A stretch of 64,000 nt of DNA from Burkholderia cepacia GG4 (GCF_000292915.1 NC_018513.1:558001-622000); one strand, 5' to 3'. Counted from the first letter of the stretch, positions 9,687-24,506 are shown. Notes: generated by a model not told the origin, from the sequence alone. Numbers and translations are program-made.

Positions 9687-11504
9687 TCAGGCGGCGCGCT
9701 GCGCGTCGCCTGCGCTGTCGCTCGCGTCCGTCGCAGCGAAGCGCGCGGGGTAGCGCACGGTGAAGCGCAGCGACACGTCGTACGGGTAAAAATCGGGCAG
9801 CTCGCCCTGCAGCAGCTTGTCCTTGCTGGCCTGCCACAACGCGGGTTCGAAAAAGTCCGCGTGATGCTTCATGAAGACCGTCCGCACGCGCGGGTCGCCG
9901 AGCAGGAACGGTCCGTAGGTTTCCGGAAAGATGTCGTGCGGGCCGACGGTATACCACGGTTCGCCGGACAGTTCGTCTTCCTCGTTGCGCGGCGGCGGCA
10001 CGCGCCGCACGTTGCAGTCGGTCAGGTACTCGATCTCGTCGTAGTCGTAGAACACGACGCGGCCGTGGCGCGTGACGCCGAAGTTCTTGTACAGCATGTC
10101 GCCCGGGAAGATGTTGGCCTTCATCAACTCCTTCACCGCGTTGCCGTACTCCTTCACGCCGTGCTCGACGTCCGCGTCGGTGCCGTTCTGCAGGTACAGG
10201 TTGAGCGGCGTCATGCGGCGCTCGATGTACAGGTGCTTGATCACGAGGTTGCCGTCCTCGTATTCGAGCAGCGACGGCACTTCCTTCTCCAGTTCGCGCA
10301 CGAGCGCATGGTCGAGCCGCGAGATCGGCAGCGCGACACTCGAATACTCGAGCGTGTCGGCCATCCGCCCGAGACGGTCGTGGCGCTTCACCAGCTGGTA
10401 CTTCTCCATGATCTGCGCGCGTGTCGTTTCCTTCGGCGGCGGGAACTGATCCTTGATGATCTTGAACACGTACGGGAACGACGGCAGCGTGAACACGAGC
10501 ATCACGAGGCCCTTGATCCCGGGCGCGATGATGAAGCGGTCGCTCGAATGCGACAGATGGTGCAGCAGGTCGCGGTAGAACAGGTTCTTGCCCTGCTTCT
10601 GCAGTCCGACCGACGTGTAGATCTCGGCCTTCGGCTTGCCCGGCATGATCGTGCACAGGAAGTCCACGTACGCGGACGGCACGCCCATGTCGACCAGGAA
10701 ATACGAGTGCGAGAAGCTGAAGATGATCTGCAGCAGGTCGCGGCGCAGCAGCACGGTGTCGAGCGCGAGCAGGCCCGGCCGCACGTGGCGGATCGGCACC
10801 GCGAACGGCAGCACGCGATCGGCGTTGATGATGCGGCCGACGATGTACGCGCTCTTGTTGCGGAAGAACAGCGACGACAGCACGTGGATCTGGAAATTCG
10901 GCGCTTCGTCGAACTGGCCGAATTCGTCGCTGATCGCCTGCATCACGCAGCCGATGTCGCGCGTGAGATCCTCGAACGGCGGTTCGAGCTGGAAGTTCGT
11001 GACGATGCGCTCGAGCGTGGCCGCGAGCCCGTCGGTGCCGGGGTAGTACGCGCGATAGGTCGGCTTCGCGGCCGGCTCGTCGTTCTCGAGGTATTCGGTC
11101 GAGATCGCGGGCCGCACGAAGATGAAATCATTGCTGAAATACGAGCGGTGCAGGATCTTGCAGCACACCGAATTGAAGAACGTTTCCGCGCACTCGGGCT
11201 GGCGGTGCGACGTGAGCAGGCCGATGTAGTGCAGCTTGATCTGCTGCCACACCTCGTCGTCGATGTTCTCCGCGTCGTATTCGTCCTCCAGCACCTCGAC
11301 GCATTCCTGCACGCGATCGTCGTACGACGTGATGCGCTCGCGCGCCAGCCGCTGCAGCCCGTGCCAGTCGGTGCGCTCGTATAGCGTCTTCGCCTCGACG
11401 GCGGCTTCCCGGAAGATCCGGTAGTGGCGGTCGAAGTATTCGAGCATCGTCTGCGCGACGTCGAAACCGATCTGCGACGACAGCAGTTTGGGGAAGTGAT
11501 TCAT
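9687..11504 (-). CDS. aceK: isocitrate dehydrogenase kinase/phosphatase AceK
   Basis: AceK switches isocitrate dehydrogenase off and on by phosphorylation, diverting carbon to the glyoxylate shunt. The start at [10 protein letters not shown] gives 605 residues, slightly longer than the E. coli protein; 18 further upstream codons are open but lack a ribosome binding site. The N-terminal regulatory half ([25 protein letters not shown]) and the kinase half ([49 protein letters not shown]) are both intact. The isocitrate lyase and malate synthase genes are not in this window, unlike the E. coli aceBAK operon. Confidence 0.95.
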   Translation of the reverse strand: MNHFPKLLSSQIGFDVAQTMLEYFDRHYRIFREAAVEAKTLYERTDWHGLQRLARERITSYDDRVQECVEVLEDEYDAENIDDEVWQQIKLHYIGLLTSHRQPECAETFFNSVCCKILHRSYFSNDFIFVRPAISTEYLENDEPAAKPTYRAYYPGTDGLAATLERIVTNFQLEPPFEDLTRDIGCVMQAISDEFGQFDEAPNFQIHVLSSLFFRNKSAYIVGRIINADRVLPFAVPIRHVRPGLLALDTVLLRRDLLQIIFSFSHSYFLVDMGVPSAYVDFLCTIMPGKPKAEIYTSVGLQKQGKNLFYRDLLHHLSHSSDRFIIAPGIKGLVMLVFTLPSFPYVFKIIKDQFPPPKETTRAQIMEKYQLVKRHDRLGRMADTLEYSSVALPISRLDHALVRELEKEVPSLLEYEDGNLVIKHLYIERRMTPLNLYLQNGTDADVEHGVKEYGNAVKELMKANIFPGDMLYKNFGVTRHGRVVFYDYDEIEYLTDCNVRRVPPPRNEEDELSGEPWYTVGPHDIFPETYGPFLLGDPRVRTVFMKHHADFFEPALWQASKDKLLQGELPDFYPYDVSLRFTVRYPARFAATDASDSAGDAQRAA

Positions 11505-11833
11505 CGCGTGCAGGCTCGTTCGAGAGGGGCTGTAAGCACTCGCCATTTTAGCGCCCAAGTCGGCGTTTCATTGACTTTCGGGGTCCGGCGCCAAGCGCCG
11601 TCAATGGGCAGGTTATTCGCCGTTGAAGGCCGTTCGGTGCATCTTCGCGTAAAGATACGGGTACGGAACCGATTCTGACACGAACTTTTTTTGACCGGCC
11701 GACGCCCGCCGGGCACGCGTTGCGCGCGACGGCGATAGAATCGACGCGATGCCCGCCGTGGCCTGCCGGCCGCGCGCGCCGGCACCTGCATTGGCCCCCG
11801 CATTTGTACCGATAACGACGAGACACCCCACTG
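11505..11833. other. divergent intergenic region between aceK and the MBL-fold gene
   Basis: This 329-base region must hold promoters for aceK (minus) and the metallo-hydrolase (plus). A TAGAAT hexamer at 11736-11741 is a possible plus-strand -10, about 95 bases before the start, but no good -35 is at the right distance. Near 11650-11675 there is a less GC-rich patch, including TAAAGATACGGGTACGG, that may hold the aceK promoter. No small gene is convincing. Confidence 0.35.
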
Positions 11834-12913
11834 ATGAACGCACTGGAACACCAACTCGAGTATCCCTTCGCCGACACGCTGCCCGCCGCGGGCGACACGT
11901 TCGAGGTCGCGCCCGGCGTGCGCTGGCTGCGCATGCCGCTGCCGTTCTCGCTCGATCACATCAACCTGTGGCTGCTGCGCGACGAGATCGACGGGCAGGC
12001 CGGCTGGACGATCGTCGACTGCGGGATCTCGTCGGACGCGATCCGTACGCACTGGGAACAGATTTTCGCTCGGCATCTCGACGGGCTGCCGGTGCTGCGC
12101 GTGATCGTCACGCACTGTCACCCCGATCACTTCGGCCTCGCGAACTGGCTGTGCGAAGGCGGCGACCAGGGCCGCTGGAAGGTGCGGCTGTGGATGACGC
12201 TCGGCGAATACATGTTCGGCTGCCTGATGGCGGCCGGCAACGGCTCGAACGCCGGCGGCGCGGCTGCGGCCGATCACTTCGCGCGCCACGGGCTGACCGA
12301 TCCGGCCGCGCTCGAGAAGCTGCGCAACCGCCGCAGCTACTACTCGGATCTCGTGCCGGCCGTGCCGCCGCGCTACCGGCGCCTGCGCGAAGGCGACGCG
12401 GTGAAGATCGGCGCGCGCACGTGGCGCGTCGTCACCGGCTACGGTCATTCGCCTGAACATTGCGCGCTGCACAGCGACGCGGACGGTGTGCTGATCTCCG
12501 GCGACATGGTGCTGCCGCGCATCTCGACGAACGTATCCGTGTTCGATCTCGAGCCGGAAGCGAACCCGCTTGCGCTGTATCTGGAATCGCTCGGCCGCTA
12601 CGAGACGATGGCGCCCGACACGCTCGTGCTGCCGTCGCACGGCAAGCCGTTCCGCGGCGTGCGCACCCGTATCGCGCAACTGCGCGCGCACCACGACGCG
12701 CGGCTCGACGAAGTGCGCGTCGCGTGCGCGGAGCAGCCGGCCAGCGCGGCCGACATCGTGCCGATCATGTTCCGCCGCCGCGAGCTCGACATCCACCAGA
12801 TGACGTTCGCGCTCGGCGAGGCGATCGCCCACCTGAACCTGCTGTGGCTCGCCGGCGAACTCGTGCGTGAGCAGGGCGACGACGGCGTGCTGCGTTTCCG
12901 TACCGCACGCTGA
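11834..12913 (+). CDS. metallo-beta-lactamase-fold hydrolase
   Basis: The 359-residue protein has the zinc-binding HxHxDH signature as THCHPDHFG (H94, H96, D98, H99). A second-metal region follows (GYGHSPEHCALH, SGDMVLPRIS), and the fold's last metal histidine is in LPSHGKPF. A long helical C-terminal segment (RELDIHQMTFALGEAIAHLNLL) resembles that of LACTB2-like and glyoxalase II-like members. The substrate is not evident; thioester or nuclease activities both occur in such proteins. It is divergent from aceK and convergent with the ABC-F gene, with only 16 bases between stops. Confidence 0.85.
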   Translation: MNALEHQLEYPFADTLPAAGDTFEVAPGVRWLRMPLPFSLDHINLWLLRDEIDGQAGWTIVDCGISSDAIRTHWEQIFARHLDGLPVLRVIVTHCHPDHFGLANWLCEGGDQGRWKVRLWMTLGEYMFGCLMAAGNGSNAGGAAAADHFARHGLTDPAALEKLRNRRSYYSDLVPAVPPRYRRLREGDAVKIGARTWRVVTGYGHSPEHCALHSDADGVLISGDMVLPRISTNVSVFDLEPEANPLALYLESLGRYETMAPDTLVLPSHGKPFRGVRTRIAQLRAHHDARLDEVRVACAEQPASAADIVPIMFRRRELDIHQMTFALGEAIAHLNLLWLAGELVREQGDDGVLRFRTAR

Positions 12914-12929
12914 ACGCGCGTCATCACCC

Positions 12930-14570
<1,641 letters not shown>

Positions 14571-14760
14571 AAGCACCTCCGAAAATGCGTGAAACCTTTC
14601 GCGCGGCGTGCGTGGCACGGCGGCGAAAACATTTTTGGGAAGGCTTAGTTGTTCACTTTGGCTGGCGTCCGGTATGAGGAATAGGCGCGCAGTGTAGCAA
14701 GCGCAGCGCACGGGCCGCAAGCGACCGGCGAGCACGCCGTCGCTTGCGCGCCACGCGCGG

Positions 14761-16356
14761 TTACTGCACGGCGACCGCCGTGAAGTTCTGGCGGCCGAAC
14801 GGGCTGACGTGATAGCCGCTCACGTTCGTGCGCGTGAGCGCCGCCGCGGTCGGGTAGCCGAGCGGAATCCACAGCGCCTGGTCGTGGATGATCTTCTGCG
14901 CGGATTCATACAGCTTCGCGCGCTTGCCCTGGTCGGCAGTCGACTTGCCGTCGGCGATCAGCTTGTCGAGCTGCGCGTCGCAGAAGCGCGCGAAGTTGAT
15001 GCCCGACTTCACCGCGTTGCAGCTGAACAGCGGCGACAGGTAGTTGTCCGGATCACCGTTGTCGCCGGCCCAGCCCATGAACAGCATGTCGTGCTGGCCG
15101 AGCTTTGCCTGCTTGATCAGCTCGCCCCATTCGATCACCTTCACCTCGGCTTTCACGCCGATCTTCGCGAGGTCGGCCTGCAGCAGCTCGGCGCCAGCTT
15201 TCGGGTTCGGGTTCAGCACGCTGCCGGTCGGGCGCGTCCAGATCGTCGTCGAGAAGCCGTTCGGGTACCCGGCCGATGCGAGCAGCTGCTTTGCTTTCGC
15301 GGGATCGTACGCATACGGCGCGATGTCCTTCGCATAGCTCCACGTGTTCGGCGGATACGGGTTGTTCGCGGCGGTCGCCGTGTTGTCGAACACGACCTTC
15401 AGGTAGGTCGCACGATCGAACGCGAGGTTCAGCGCCTCGCGCACCTTGTCGTTGTCGAGCGGCTTCTTCTGCGTGTTCAGCGCGACGAACGCGGTCATGA
15501 ACGCGGGCGTCTGCACGACCTTCAGTGCGCTTTCGCCCTTCGCGGCGAGCACGTCCTGCGGCTTCGGCGACAGCGCGATCTGGCATTCACCGGCCTTCAC
15601 CTTCTGCATGCGCACCGACGGGTCGGGCGTGATCGCGTAGATCAGCCGGTCGACCTTCGGCTTCGCGCCCCAGTAGGTCGGGTTCACGTCGTAGCGGATC
15701 AGCGCGTCCTTCGTGTAGCTCTTCAGCGTGAACGGGCCGGTGCCGACCGGCTTCGCGTTCAGGTCGGCCTGCTTGCCGGCCTTCAGCAGCTGGTCCGCGT
15801 ATTCGGCCGAGTAGATCGATGCGAAGCCCATCGTCAGGATCGGCACGAACGTCGCGTTCGGCTCGTTCAGCACGAACTTCACCGTGGTGTCGTCGACCTT
15901 CGTGACCGACTTCACGAGCTTCACGAGGCCCATCGACTGCGCGTGCGGGAAGCCGCTCGCGCCGGCGACCTTGTGCCACGGGTTTGCATCGTCGAGCATC
16001 CGTGAGAACGAGAACACGACGTCGTCCGCGTTCAGCGGGCGGCCCGGCTTGAAGTAGTCGGTGGTCTGGAACGCGACGTTCGGGCGCAGGTGGAACGTGT
16101 ACGTGAGGCCGTCGGCGCTTGCCTCCCATTTGTCGGCGAGCGCGGGCACGACCTTCTTCGCGGCTTCGTCGTACGACACCAGCGTGTTGAAGATCACGTC
16201 GGCTGACGCGTTGGTCGTGACGAGCGAGTTGTACTGCACGACGTCGAAACCGTCCGGGCTCGATTCCGTGCAGACGGTGAGCGGCTTGGCGGCGACGAGG
16301 CCGGGGGCGGCGAGGGCGGCGGCGAGTGCGGCCGCGGCGAACAGCTTGACCTGCAT
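14761..16356 (-). CDS. periplasmic peptide-type ABC transporter substrate-binding protein (SBP family 5)
   Basis: A 531-residue protein with a clear signal peptide (MQVKLFAAAALAAALAAPGLVAA). It shows the DppA/OppA family pattern: TVCTESSPDGFDVVQYNS at the mature N-terminus, the lid region GTGPFTLKSY, and GDNGDPDNYLSPLF near the C-terminal third. It most resembles dipeptide-binding proteins. The start has GGGAGAA upstream. No permease or ATPase genes flank it, so it must share a transporter encoded elsewhere or act in another way such as chemosensing. Confidence 0.9.
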   Translation of the reverse strand: MQVKLFAAAALAAALAAPGLVAAKPLTVCTESSPDGFDVVQYNSLVTTNASADVIFNTLVSYDEAAKKVVPALADKWEASADGLTYTFHLRPNVAFQTTDYFKPGRPLNADDVVFSFSRMLDDANPWHKVAGASGFPHAQSMGLVKLVKSVTKVDDTTVKFVLNEPNATFVPILTMGFASIYSAEYADQLLKAGKQADLNAKPVGTGPFTLKSYTKDALIRYDVNPTYWGAKPKVDRLIYAITPDPSVRMQKVKAGECQIALSPKPQDVLAAKGESALKVVQTPAFMTAFVALNTQKKPLDNDKVREALNLAFDRATYLKVVFDNTATAANNPYPPNTWSYAKDIAPYAYDPAKAKQLLASAGYPNGFSTTIWTRPTGSVLNPNPKAGAELLQADLAKIGVKAEVKVIEWGELIKQAKLGQHDMLFMGWAGDNGDPDNYLSPLFSCNAVKSGINFARFCDAQLDKLIADGKSTADQGKRAKLYESAQKIIHDQALWIPLGYPTAAALTRTNVSGYHVSPFGRQNFTAVAVQ

Positions 16357-16784
16357 AGGTTCTCCCACGTGACTTGTGTTTTTTGCTGGGTGACGGGATG
16401 CGGGCGCGGCCCGGGAACAGGCGGGCCGGCGCGGCTGGCGGATAGCATACCGTCAAAGCGCGCAGGGCGTGAAAAAAGGCGTCGGATCGCGGTGGATTGA
16501 CCGAAAAACGGCTGCGTTCACGACGGAATGCGTGTTCGGGCGGCGGTGCGGCGCGGGAGCGGAAGCGGGTGCGACGGTGAACGACGGGCGGCCGAGTAGG
16601 CGGTGGGGACGGCTTGAATCAGCGGGATCGACGGAATCTGCAGGATCGCGGCATCATCGGGCGACGAGTGGGACGAGTGGGACGGCCGTAAGGAGGCGGC
16701 GGCGCGCGCCGCGTTGGCGCGGGACTGCGATGCCGATGCAGCACCGGTCCGGCGCGTACTGAGCGCGCCGGATGTCCGATGCGC
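16357..16784. other. gene-free interval upstream of the peptide-binding protein gene
   Basis: These 428 bases separate the SDR gene from the peptide-binding protein gene, both on the minus strand, and should hold the promoter of the latter. A TTTGACGG element on the minus strand near 16454 is a possible -35, but no matching -10 is convincing. A short direct repeat (GACGAGTGG, two copies plus a partial third) lies near 16663-16686. A 9-bp inverted repeat (ACTGAGCGC/GCGCTCAGT) at 16759-16789 overlaps the SDR stop and lacks a T tract. No reading frame looks real. Confidence 0.4.
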
Positions 16785-17558
16785 TCAGTGCGCGCCGGCC
16801 TTCGGCTTGCGCGGCGCCTTCTCGAACAGGCGGTCGTAGAGCCAGCGCGGCAGCACGTGCAGCACCTTCGCGACGACCCCCATCTGCCATGGAATCACGC
16901 GGAACGCGTGCTGCCGCGCGATCGCGCGGGCGGCGCGGGCCGCGAAGCGGTCGGCGTCCATCAGGAACGGCATCCGGTACGGGTTGTGCGCGGTCATCGG
17001 CGTGCGGATATAGCCGGGCGCGATCGTCACGACGCCGACGCCGGCCGGGCGCAACTCGACGCGCAGCGCTTCGAGGTACTTGATCGCGGCCGATTTCGAC
17101 GCGCTGTACGCGCCGGAGCCGGGCAGGCCGCGCACGCCGGCGACGCTCGCGACGCCGACCAGCGTGCCGCGCCGCGCGGCCGTCATCGGGCCGACGAACG
17201 GCTCGAACGTCGTGACCATCCCGTAGTAGTTGATGTCCATCACGTCGCGGAACGCGGCGAGATCGCCCTGGCCCGTGACGGCGCCCTGGCTGATGCCCGC
17301 GTTCGCGATCACGACGTCGGGACAGCCGTGCGCGGCGATGAACGACGCGGCGGCCGTCGCGAGCGCATCGGCGTCGCGCACGTCGGCGGAATAGACGGAG
17401 ACGGACAGCTTGGGAAAGCGTCGCGCGAACGCATCGAGGGCATCGGTGCGGCGCGCGACGAGGGCGAGCGTGGCGCCCTGGCGGGCGTATTCCTCGGCCA
17501 TCGCGAGGCCGAGGCCGCTCGACGCGCCGGTGATGAAGACCTTCAGCGGAGTAGTCAT
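16785..17558 (-). CDS. short-chain dehydrogenase/reductase (SDR family)
   Basis: A 257-residue classical SDR. It has the cofactor motif GASSGLG at 11-17, NAGISQG for the substrate and cofactor loop, and the catalytic serine region VGVASVAG with YSASK. The C-terminus is basic and has hydrophobic patches (HVLPRWLYDRLFEKAPRKP), a feature of some membrane-associated SDRs. Substrate is unknown. It starts 19 bases downstream of the dsbA stop on the same strand, so it may be cotranscribed with dsbA. Confidence 0.85.
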   Translation of the reverse strand: MTTPLKVFITGASSGLGLAMAEEYARQGATLALVARRTDALDAFARRFPKLSVSVYSADVRDADALATAAASFIAAHGCPDVVIANAGISQGAVTGQGDLAAFRDVMDINYYGMVTTFEPFVGPMTAARRGTLVGVASVAGVRGLPGSGAYSASKSAAIKYLEALRVELRPAGVGVVTIAPGYIRTPMTAHNPYRMPFLMDADRFAARAARAIARQHAFRVIPWQMGVVAKVLHVLPRWLYDRLFEKAPRKPKAGAH

Positions 17559-17577
17559 GCCGGCGCGTGGGCGGGGA

Positions 17578-18219
17578 TCAGAGCTTCTTGTCCTGAACCT
17601 GCTTCACGAGGTAGTCGAGCACTTGCGCGGTGCCCGGGATGCTGTTCGTGTAAGCCGGGCCCGTCTTGTACTTGCCCTGGACGACGACCGTCGGCACGCC
17701 GTCGATCGCGTAGTTCTTCAGCAGCTCGGCCGACTGCTTCACCTGGCCCTGCACGCTGAACGAGTTGTACGCGTCCATGAACTGCTTCTTGTCGACGCCT
17801 TGCGTCGCGAGGAAGTCGGCCTGCGCCTGCGGCGTCAGCAGGTAGTTCTTCTGCTTGTGGATCGCGTTGAAGATCGCCGGCGTGACCTTCTCCGAGATGC
17901 CGAGCGCGGACACCGCGTAGAACAGCTTCGAGTGCGGGACGAAATCGTCGCGGAACGCGACCGGCACGCGCTTGAAGTCGATGTTGTTGCCCTGCTTCTT
18001 CACCCAGGCCTCGATCGTCGGCTCGAATTCGTAGCAGTGCGGGCAGCCGTACCAGAAGAACTCGATCACCTCGACCTTGCCGGCCGGCGCGGACACCGGC
18101 TGCGGCGACTTCATCACCTCGAAGTCCTTGCCGGTAGCCGGCGCGGCGGGCGACGCCTGGGCGAAGCCGGCGGCGGCCAGACCCAGGGACAGAAGGAGCG
18201 TGCTAAGCAGTTTTTTCAT
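17578..18219 (-). CDS. dsbA: thiol:disulfide interchange protein DsbA
   Basis: DsbA introduces disulfide bonds into exported proteins in the periplasm. The 213-residue protein has a signal peptide (MKKLLSTLLLSLGLAAAGFAQA), the active-site motif CPHC at C59-C62, and the cis-proline loop DGVPTVVV. The internal helical insertion and length match the family. It lies 69 bases downstream of the SPOR-domain gene on the same strand, an arrangement common in Burkholderiales. No dsbB is nearby. Confidence 0.95.
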   Translation of the reverse strand: MKKLLSTLLLSLGLAAAGFAQASPAAPATGKDFEVMKSPQPVSAPAGKVEVIEFFWYGCPHCYEFEPTIEAWVKKQGNNIDFKRVPVAFRDDFVPHSKLFYAVSALGISEKVTPAIFNAIHKQKNYLLTPQAQADFLATQGVDKKQFMDAYNSFSVQGQVKQSAELLKNYAIDGVPTVVVQGKYKTGPAYTNSIPGTAQVLDYLVKQVQDKKL

Positions 18220-18288
18220 GTTGTGAACGTCGAATCAGTTGCTCGGGTTACGGAACGTAACGGGTTCTGCGTGGGCGCGGCCGGTTGC

Positions 18289-19188
18289 TTATTGCTTCGT
18301 GAAACGGATCACCGCCGTGTCGACACCTGCATCGGACAGGCGCTGACGGGCCGAGTTCATATCCTCGAATTTCGAGAACGGGCCGACGCGCACGCGGAAA
18401 TAGGTCACGCCGCTGACATCGCGCTTCGACACCTTCGACTCGAAGCCCTGGAAGCCCAGCCGCGCGCGCTGCTGCTCGGCGTCGCCTTCCGTTTTATAGG
18501 CGCCGACCTGCAGGAAGTAGCCGGTGTTCGCGTCGCTCGCGGTCGGCGGCTTCGCTGCCGCTGCGGCCGTCGCGGACGACGTCGGCTTCGGGGTGTTGTT
18601 CGCGACCTGCTGCTGCTGTTTCTGGGCGGCCGCCTGCTGCGCCTGCTTCTGCGCGGCGAAGCGCGCGAGGTCGTCCTCGCCGCCTTGCTGCTGCTGTTGC
18701 TGCTGTTGCTGCGCCTGTTGCGTCTTCTTCGGCGGCGGCGTGTTGTTGGCTGGCTTCGGTGCGACGGCGACGCCGTTGTCCGACGGCGGATTGTTCGACG
18801 CGGTCGTGTTGCCCGAGCCGCTGGAGCCGTTCGCGTTACCCGACGGCGGCACTTCGACGATCTGCGGTTCGGGCAGCAGGCCGCCCTGGGTCTGGTTCGC
18901 GGCCTGGCCGGGCGCGGTATTGGGCGGCGCGGATTGCGCGGCCTGCGGCACCGGCTGGCCGGGCGTCTTGCCCTGCAGCGCGCGGTTCGGGTCGAACTGC
19001 TGCGGCTGGCTCGCGCCGTTGTCGGCCGGCGGCGGCGCGACCTTCGACACGAACGGCGACGGCGAACGCGTGATGTAGAGCGCCACCACCACCGCGATCG
19101 CGAGGCCGACGATCAGGCCCAGCACGATTCCAAGAAATGTCCCTCCGGCTTGTTTCGATTGCTTCGAAGTTCGGCGTGGTTGTGCCAT
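18289..19188 (-). CDS. FtsN-like SPOR-domain membrane protein
   Basis: The 299-residue protein has a short basic cytoplasmic head, one membrane segment (about residues 17-39), and a long periplasmic linker rich in Pro, Asn and Gln. It ends in a SPOR domain (last 75 residues, starting YFLQVGAYKTEGDAEQQRA) that should bind denuded septal peptidoglycan. This is the FtsN layout, so a role in cell division is likely. The linker contains a polyglutamine stretch encoded by CAG/CAA codons. An upstream in-frame ATG at 19293 would add low-complexity sequence and is rejected. It lies between argS and dsbA on the same strand. Confidence 0.85.
   Translation of the reverse strand: MAQPRRTSKQSKQAGGTFLGIVLGLIVGLAIAVVVALYITRSPSPFVSKVAPPPADNGASQPQQFDPNRALQGKTPGQPVPQAAQSAPPNTAPGQAANQTQGGLLPEPQIVEVPPSGNANGSSGSGNTTASNNPPSDNGVAVAPKPANNTPPPKKTQQAQQQQQQQQQGGEDDLARFAAQKQAQQAAAQKQQQQVANNTPKPTSSATAAAAAKPPTASDANTGYFLQVGAYKTEGDAEQQRARLGFQGFESKVSKRDVSGVTYFRVRVGPFSKFEDMNSARQRLSDAGVDTAVIRFTKQ
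18687..18727. repeat. CAG/CAA triplet tract encoding polyglutamine in the SPOR protein
   Basis: Nearly uninterrupted CTG/TTG triplets on the plus strand encode nine Gln residues and a nearby QAQ on the minus strand. Length variation would stay in frame and change only the periplasmic linker. Confidence 0.7.
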
Positions 19189-19314
19189 TGCTTGAGTCAC
19201 CTGCAAAAAGAATCGTGAAAAGGCTGCGGCGGGCACCCGACGGCGGGCACCCGGTGGCGGGCATCCGACGCCAGGCGCGCCTGCCGCGGCCATTCGCTGC
19301 CCGGTTCGGGCCGC

Positions 19315-21096
19315 TTACATCTTGGCGGGCGCGGACACGCCGAGCACCGCCAGGCCATTCTCGAGCACCTGCCGGGTCGCGGCGAGGAGCGCGGCGCGCG
19401 CGTTGCGCGGCGCTTCGTCGTCGACCAGCACGCGCTCCGCATTGTAGAACGAGTGGAATTCACCAGCGAGATCGCGCAGGTAGAACGCGACCGCGTGTGG
19501 TGCCAGCTCGTTCGCCGCGTGCGTGAGCATGTCCGGATACTCGGCGAGCTTCTGCATCAGCGACACGGCCTGCGGGCTCGTGAGCTGCGCCAGGTCGGCG
19601 CCCGGCAGCTGCGTCACCTCGACGTTGTAGCGCGACTTCAATTCGTTGAGCACCGAGCAGATCCGCGCGTGCGCGTACTGGACGTAATAGACCGGGTTCT
19701 CGTCGTTCTGTTTCAGCGCGAGATCGATGTCGAACACGAACTCGGTATCGGCCTTGCGCGAGATCAGGAAGAAGCGCACCGCGTCGCGGCCGCGCGTGAT
19801 GGTCGCCTCGTCGATCAGGTCGGGTGCCGCTTCCTGGCCCGGCGTCGCGCCGCCCGACCATTCGATCAGGTCGCGCACCGTCACGTAGCTGCCCGCCCGC
19901 TTCGACAGCTTCACTTCCTGGCCGTCGCGCATCACGGTGACCATCTTGTGCAGCACGTAGTCGGGATAGCCCTTCGGGATGCCGACGTGCAGCCCCTGCA
20001 GGCCGGCGCGCACGCGCGCGATCGTGCCGTGGTGGTCCGAGCCCTGGATGTTGATCACCTTCGTGAAGCCGCGCTGCCATTTCGTCACGTGGTAGGCGAC
20101 GTCCGGCACGAAGTACGTGTAGGTGCCGTCCGACTTGCGCATCACGCGATCCTTGTCGTCGCCTTCGTCGGTCGTGCGCAGCCACAGCGCGCCGTCCTGT
20201 TCGTAGGTCATGCCGGCCTTGATCAGCGCGTCGACCGTCTGCTCGACCCGGCCTTCGCTGTACAGCGACGACTCGAGGTAGTACTGGTCGAACTTCACGC
20301 CGAACGCCTGCAGGTCCATATCCTGCTCGTGGCGCAGGTACGCGACCGCGAACTTGCGGATCGCGTCGAGATCCTCGATATCGCCCGCGCCCGTGACCGG
20401 CTCGCCATCCTTCGCGGCGACCGTCTCGCGGTTCAGGTAGTCGCGTGCGATGTCGGCGATGTATTCGCCGTTGTACGCGGCTTCCGGCCAGCCTGCGTCG
20501 CCCGGCTTCAGGCCGCGCGCGCGCGCCTGCGTCGAGATCGCGAGGTTGCCGATCTGCACGCCGGCGTCGTTGTAGTAGAACTCGCGGTGCACCGCGTAGC
20601 CCTGGCTCGCGATCACGTTCGCGAGCACGTCGCCGAGCGCCGCCTGGCGGCCGTGGCCGACGTGCAGCGGGCCGGTCGGGTTGGCCGACACGAATTCGAG
20701 CAGCACCTGCTTGCCTTTCTCGCGCTCCGACGTGCCGAACGCGCGGCCCTGGTCGAACACGGCGGCGATCACCGCCTGCTTCGCGGCGGCGGTCAGGCGC
20801 AGGTTGATGAAGCCGGGGCCGGCGATTTCGGCGGCGTCGACGAGCCCTTGCGCGGCCGGCTGGGCCGTGAGCGCGGCGACGATCCGTTCGGCGAGCTGGC
20901 GCGGGTTCGTGCCGAGCGGCTTGGCGAGCTGCATCGCGACGTTGCACGCGACGTCGCCGTGCGCGGCGACCTTCGGGCGCTCGAGCGTGATGGCCGGGGC
21001 GACGAATTCGGCGTCGGCGCCTTTCAGCGCGTGTGCGACCTGCGTGACGCTATCCGCGAGCAGGGCTTCGAGGGTCTGTTTGTGTGCTGGCAGCAT
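19315..21096 (-). CDS. argS: arginyl-tRNA synthetase
   Basis: ArgS attaches arginine to its tRNA. The 593-residue protein has the class I signature HVGH at 145-148 (HIGH equivalent), and the KMSKS region in the relaxed form [16 protein letters not shown]. The N-terminal Add1 domain and the C-terminal anticodon-binding DALR domain ([13 protein letters not shown] onward) are both intact. The start [13 protein letters not shown] is standard. It is the first gene of the probable argS-SPOR-dsbA-SDR run and is divergent from the DUF1840 gene. Confidence 0.97.
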   Translation of the reverse strand: MLPAHKQTLEALLADSVTQVAHALKGADAEFVAPAITLERPKVAAHGDVACNVAMQLAKPLGTNPRQLAERIVAALTAQPAAQGLVDAAEIAGPGFINLRLTAAAKQAVIAAVFDQGRAFGTSEREKGKQVLLEFVSANPTGPLHVGHGRQAALGDVLANVIASQGYAVHREFYYNDAGVQIGNLAISTQARARGLKPGDAGWPEAAYNGEYIADIARDYLNRETVAAKDGEPVTGAGDIEDLDAIRKFAVAYLRHEQDMDLQAFGVKFDQYYLESSLYSEGRVEQTVDALIKAGMTYEQDGALWLRTTDEGDDKDRVMRKSDGTYTYFVPDVAYHVTKWQRGFTKVINIQGSDHHGTIARVRAGLQGLHVGIPKGYPDYVLHKMVTVMRDGQEVKLSKRAGSYVTVRDLIEWSGGATPGQEAAPDLIDEATITRGRDAVRFFLISRKADTEFVFDIDLALKQNDENPVYYVQYAHARICSVLNELKSRYNVEVTQLPGADLAQLTSPQAVSLMQKLAEYPDMLTHAANELAPHAVAFYLRDLAGEFHSFYNAERVLVDDEAPRNARAALLAATRQVLENGLAVLGVSAPAKM

Positions 21097-21296
21097 GCTG
21101 GTAGAAGGCTTCGTTGGTGGCAGCCGGAAACGCCGGCCCGCCGGCGCGCTTTTCGAGCGCGCGTTTCAGGGATCGCAGAATTTTAACAGGTGCTAATATG
21201 CCGCTCAGGCGGCCCGCGTCCGCGAGGCCGGACGCCGGTCTGCCGGTGTTCCCCAATCGCGCCGCGCAGGCACAACAAGATGAAAAGGGAATTGTC

Positions 21297-21620
21297 ATGA
21301 TTACGTTCAAGAGCAAGGCGGCACAGGATCTCGACGTGCTGAAGGATTTCGCCGTATACGTGCTGGGCCTCGTCGGCAAGCAGCTGGGCGAACGCGGTGT
21401 GATTACGCACGACGAACTGGACCACGCGATCGCAAAGCTGGAAGGCGCGGTTGCGCAGGCGAAGCAGGAACGCGCCGAGCACGCCGGCCATTTCCACGAG
21501 GACGACGCCGACCACGCGCACCACGAAGTGCCGCCGAGCCTGGCGCAGCGCGTTGCACCGTTCCTCACGATGCTGCGCGAAGCGAAGGCCGGCGAGGCCG
21601 ACGTGCACTGGGGCTTCTGA
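21297..21620 (+). CDS. DUF1840 domain-containing protein
   Basis: A 107-residue soluble protein of the DUF1840 family, common in betaproteobacteria and without a known function. It begins MITFKSKAAQDLDVL, has a charged middle rich in His, Asp and Glu (HFHEDDADHAHHE near residues 66-78), and ends in VHWGF. AAAAGGGA lies just upstream of the ATG. The frame stays open upstream to 21114, but that part overlaps the argS promoter region. It is divergent from argS and followed by a strong terminator. Confidence 0.85.
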   Translation: MITFKSKAAQDLDVLKDFAVYVLGLVGKQLGERGVITHDELDHAIAKLEGAVAQAKQERAEHAGHFHEDDADHAHHEVPPSLAQRVAPFLTMLREAKAGEADVHWGF

Positions 21621-21665
21621 GCTTCGTTGCCCGGCTGACGCGGATCGAACGGTCGGAAAGGCCAG

Positions 21666-21699
21666 AAAAAGGCCCGCTCGAAGCGGGCCTTTTTATTTT
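21666..21699. terminator. bidirectional Rho-independent terminator
   Basis: Arms AAAGGCCCGCT and AGCGGGCCTTT flank a three-base loop, with TTTTTATTTT on the plus strand and TTTTTC on the minus strand. It lies between the convergent DUF1840 and metH genes and can serve both. Confidence 0.9.
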
Positions 21700-21741
21700 G
21701 TCTGACCAAATGGGCGGGAAGCCGCCCCGGCCGTGCGCGGA

Positions 21742-24459
<2,718 letters not shown>

Positions 24460-24506
24460 GGCGGTGCGAATTCGTGTGAGGTAGGGCAGGCGTTGAGGCG
24501 GTCGGG

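Noticed and set aside
11559..12832. Minus-strand frame covering the MBL-fold gene
   Set aside because: It is antisense to a protein with a perfect HxHxDH motif and has no domain of its own.
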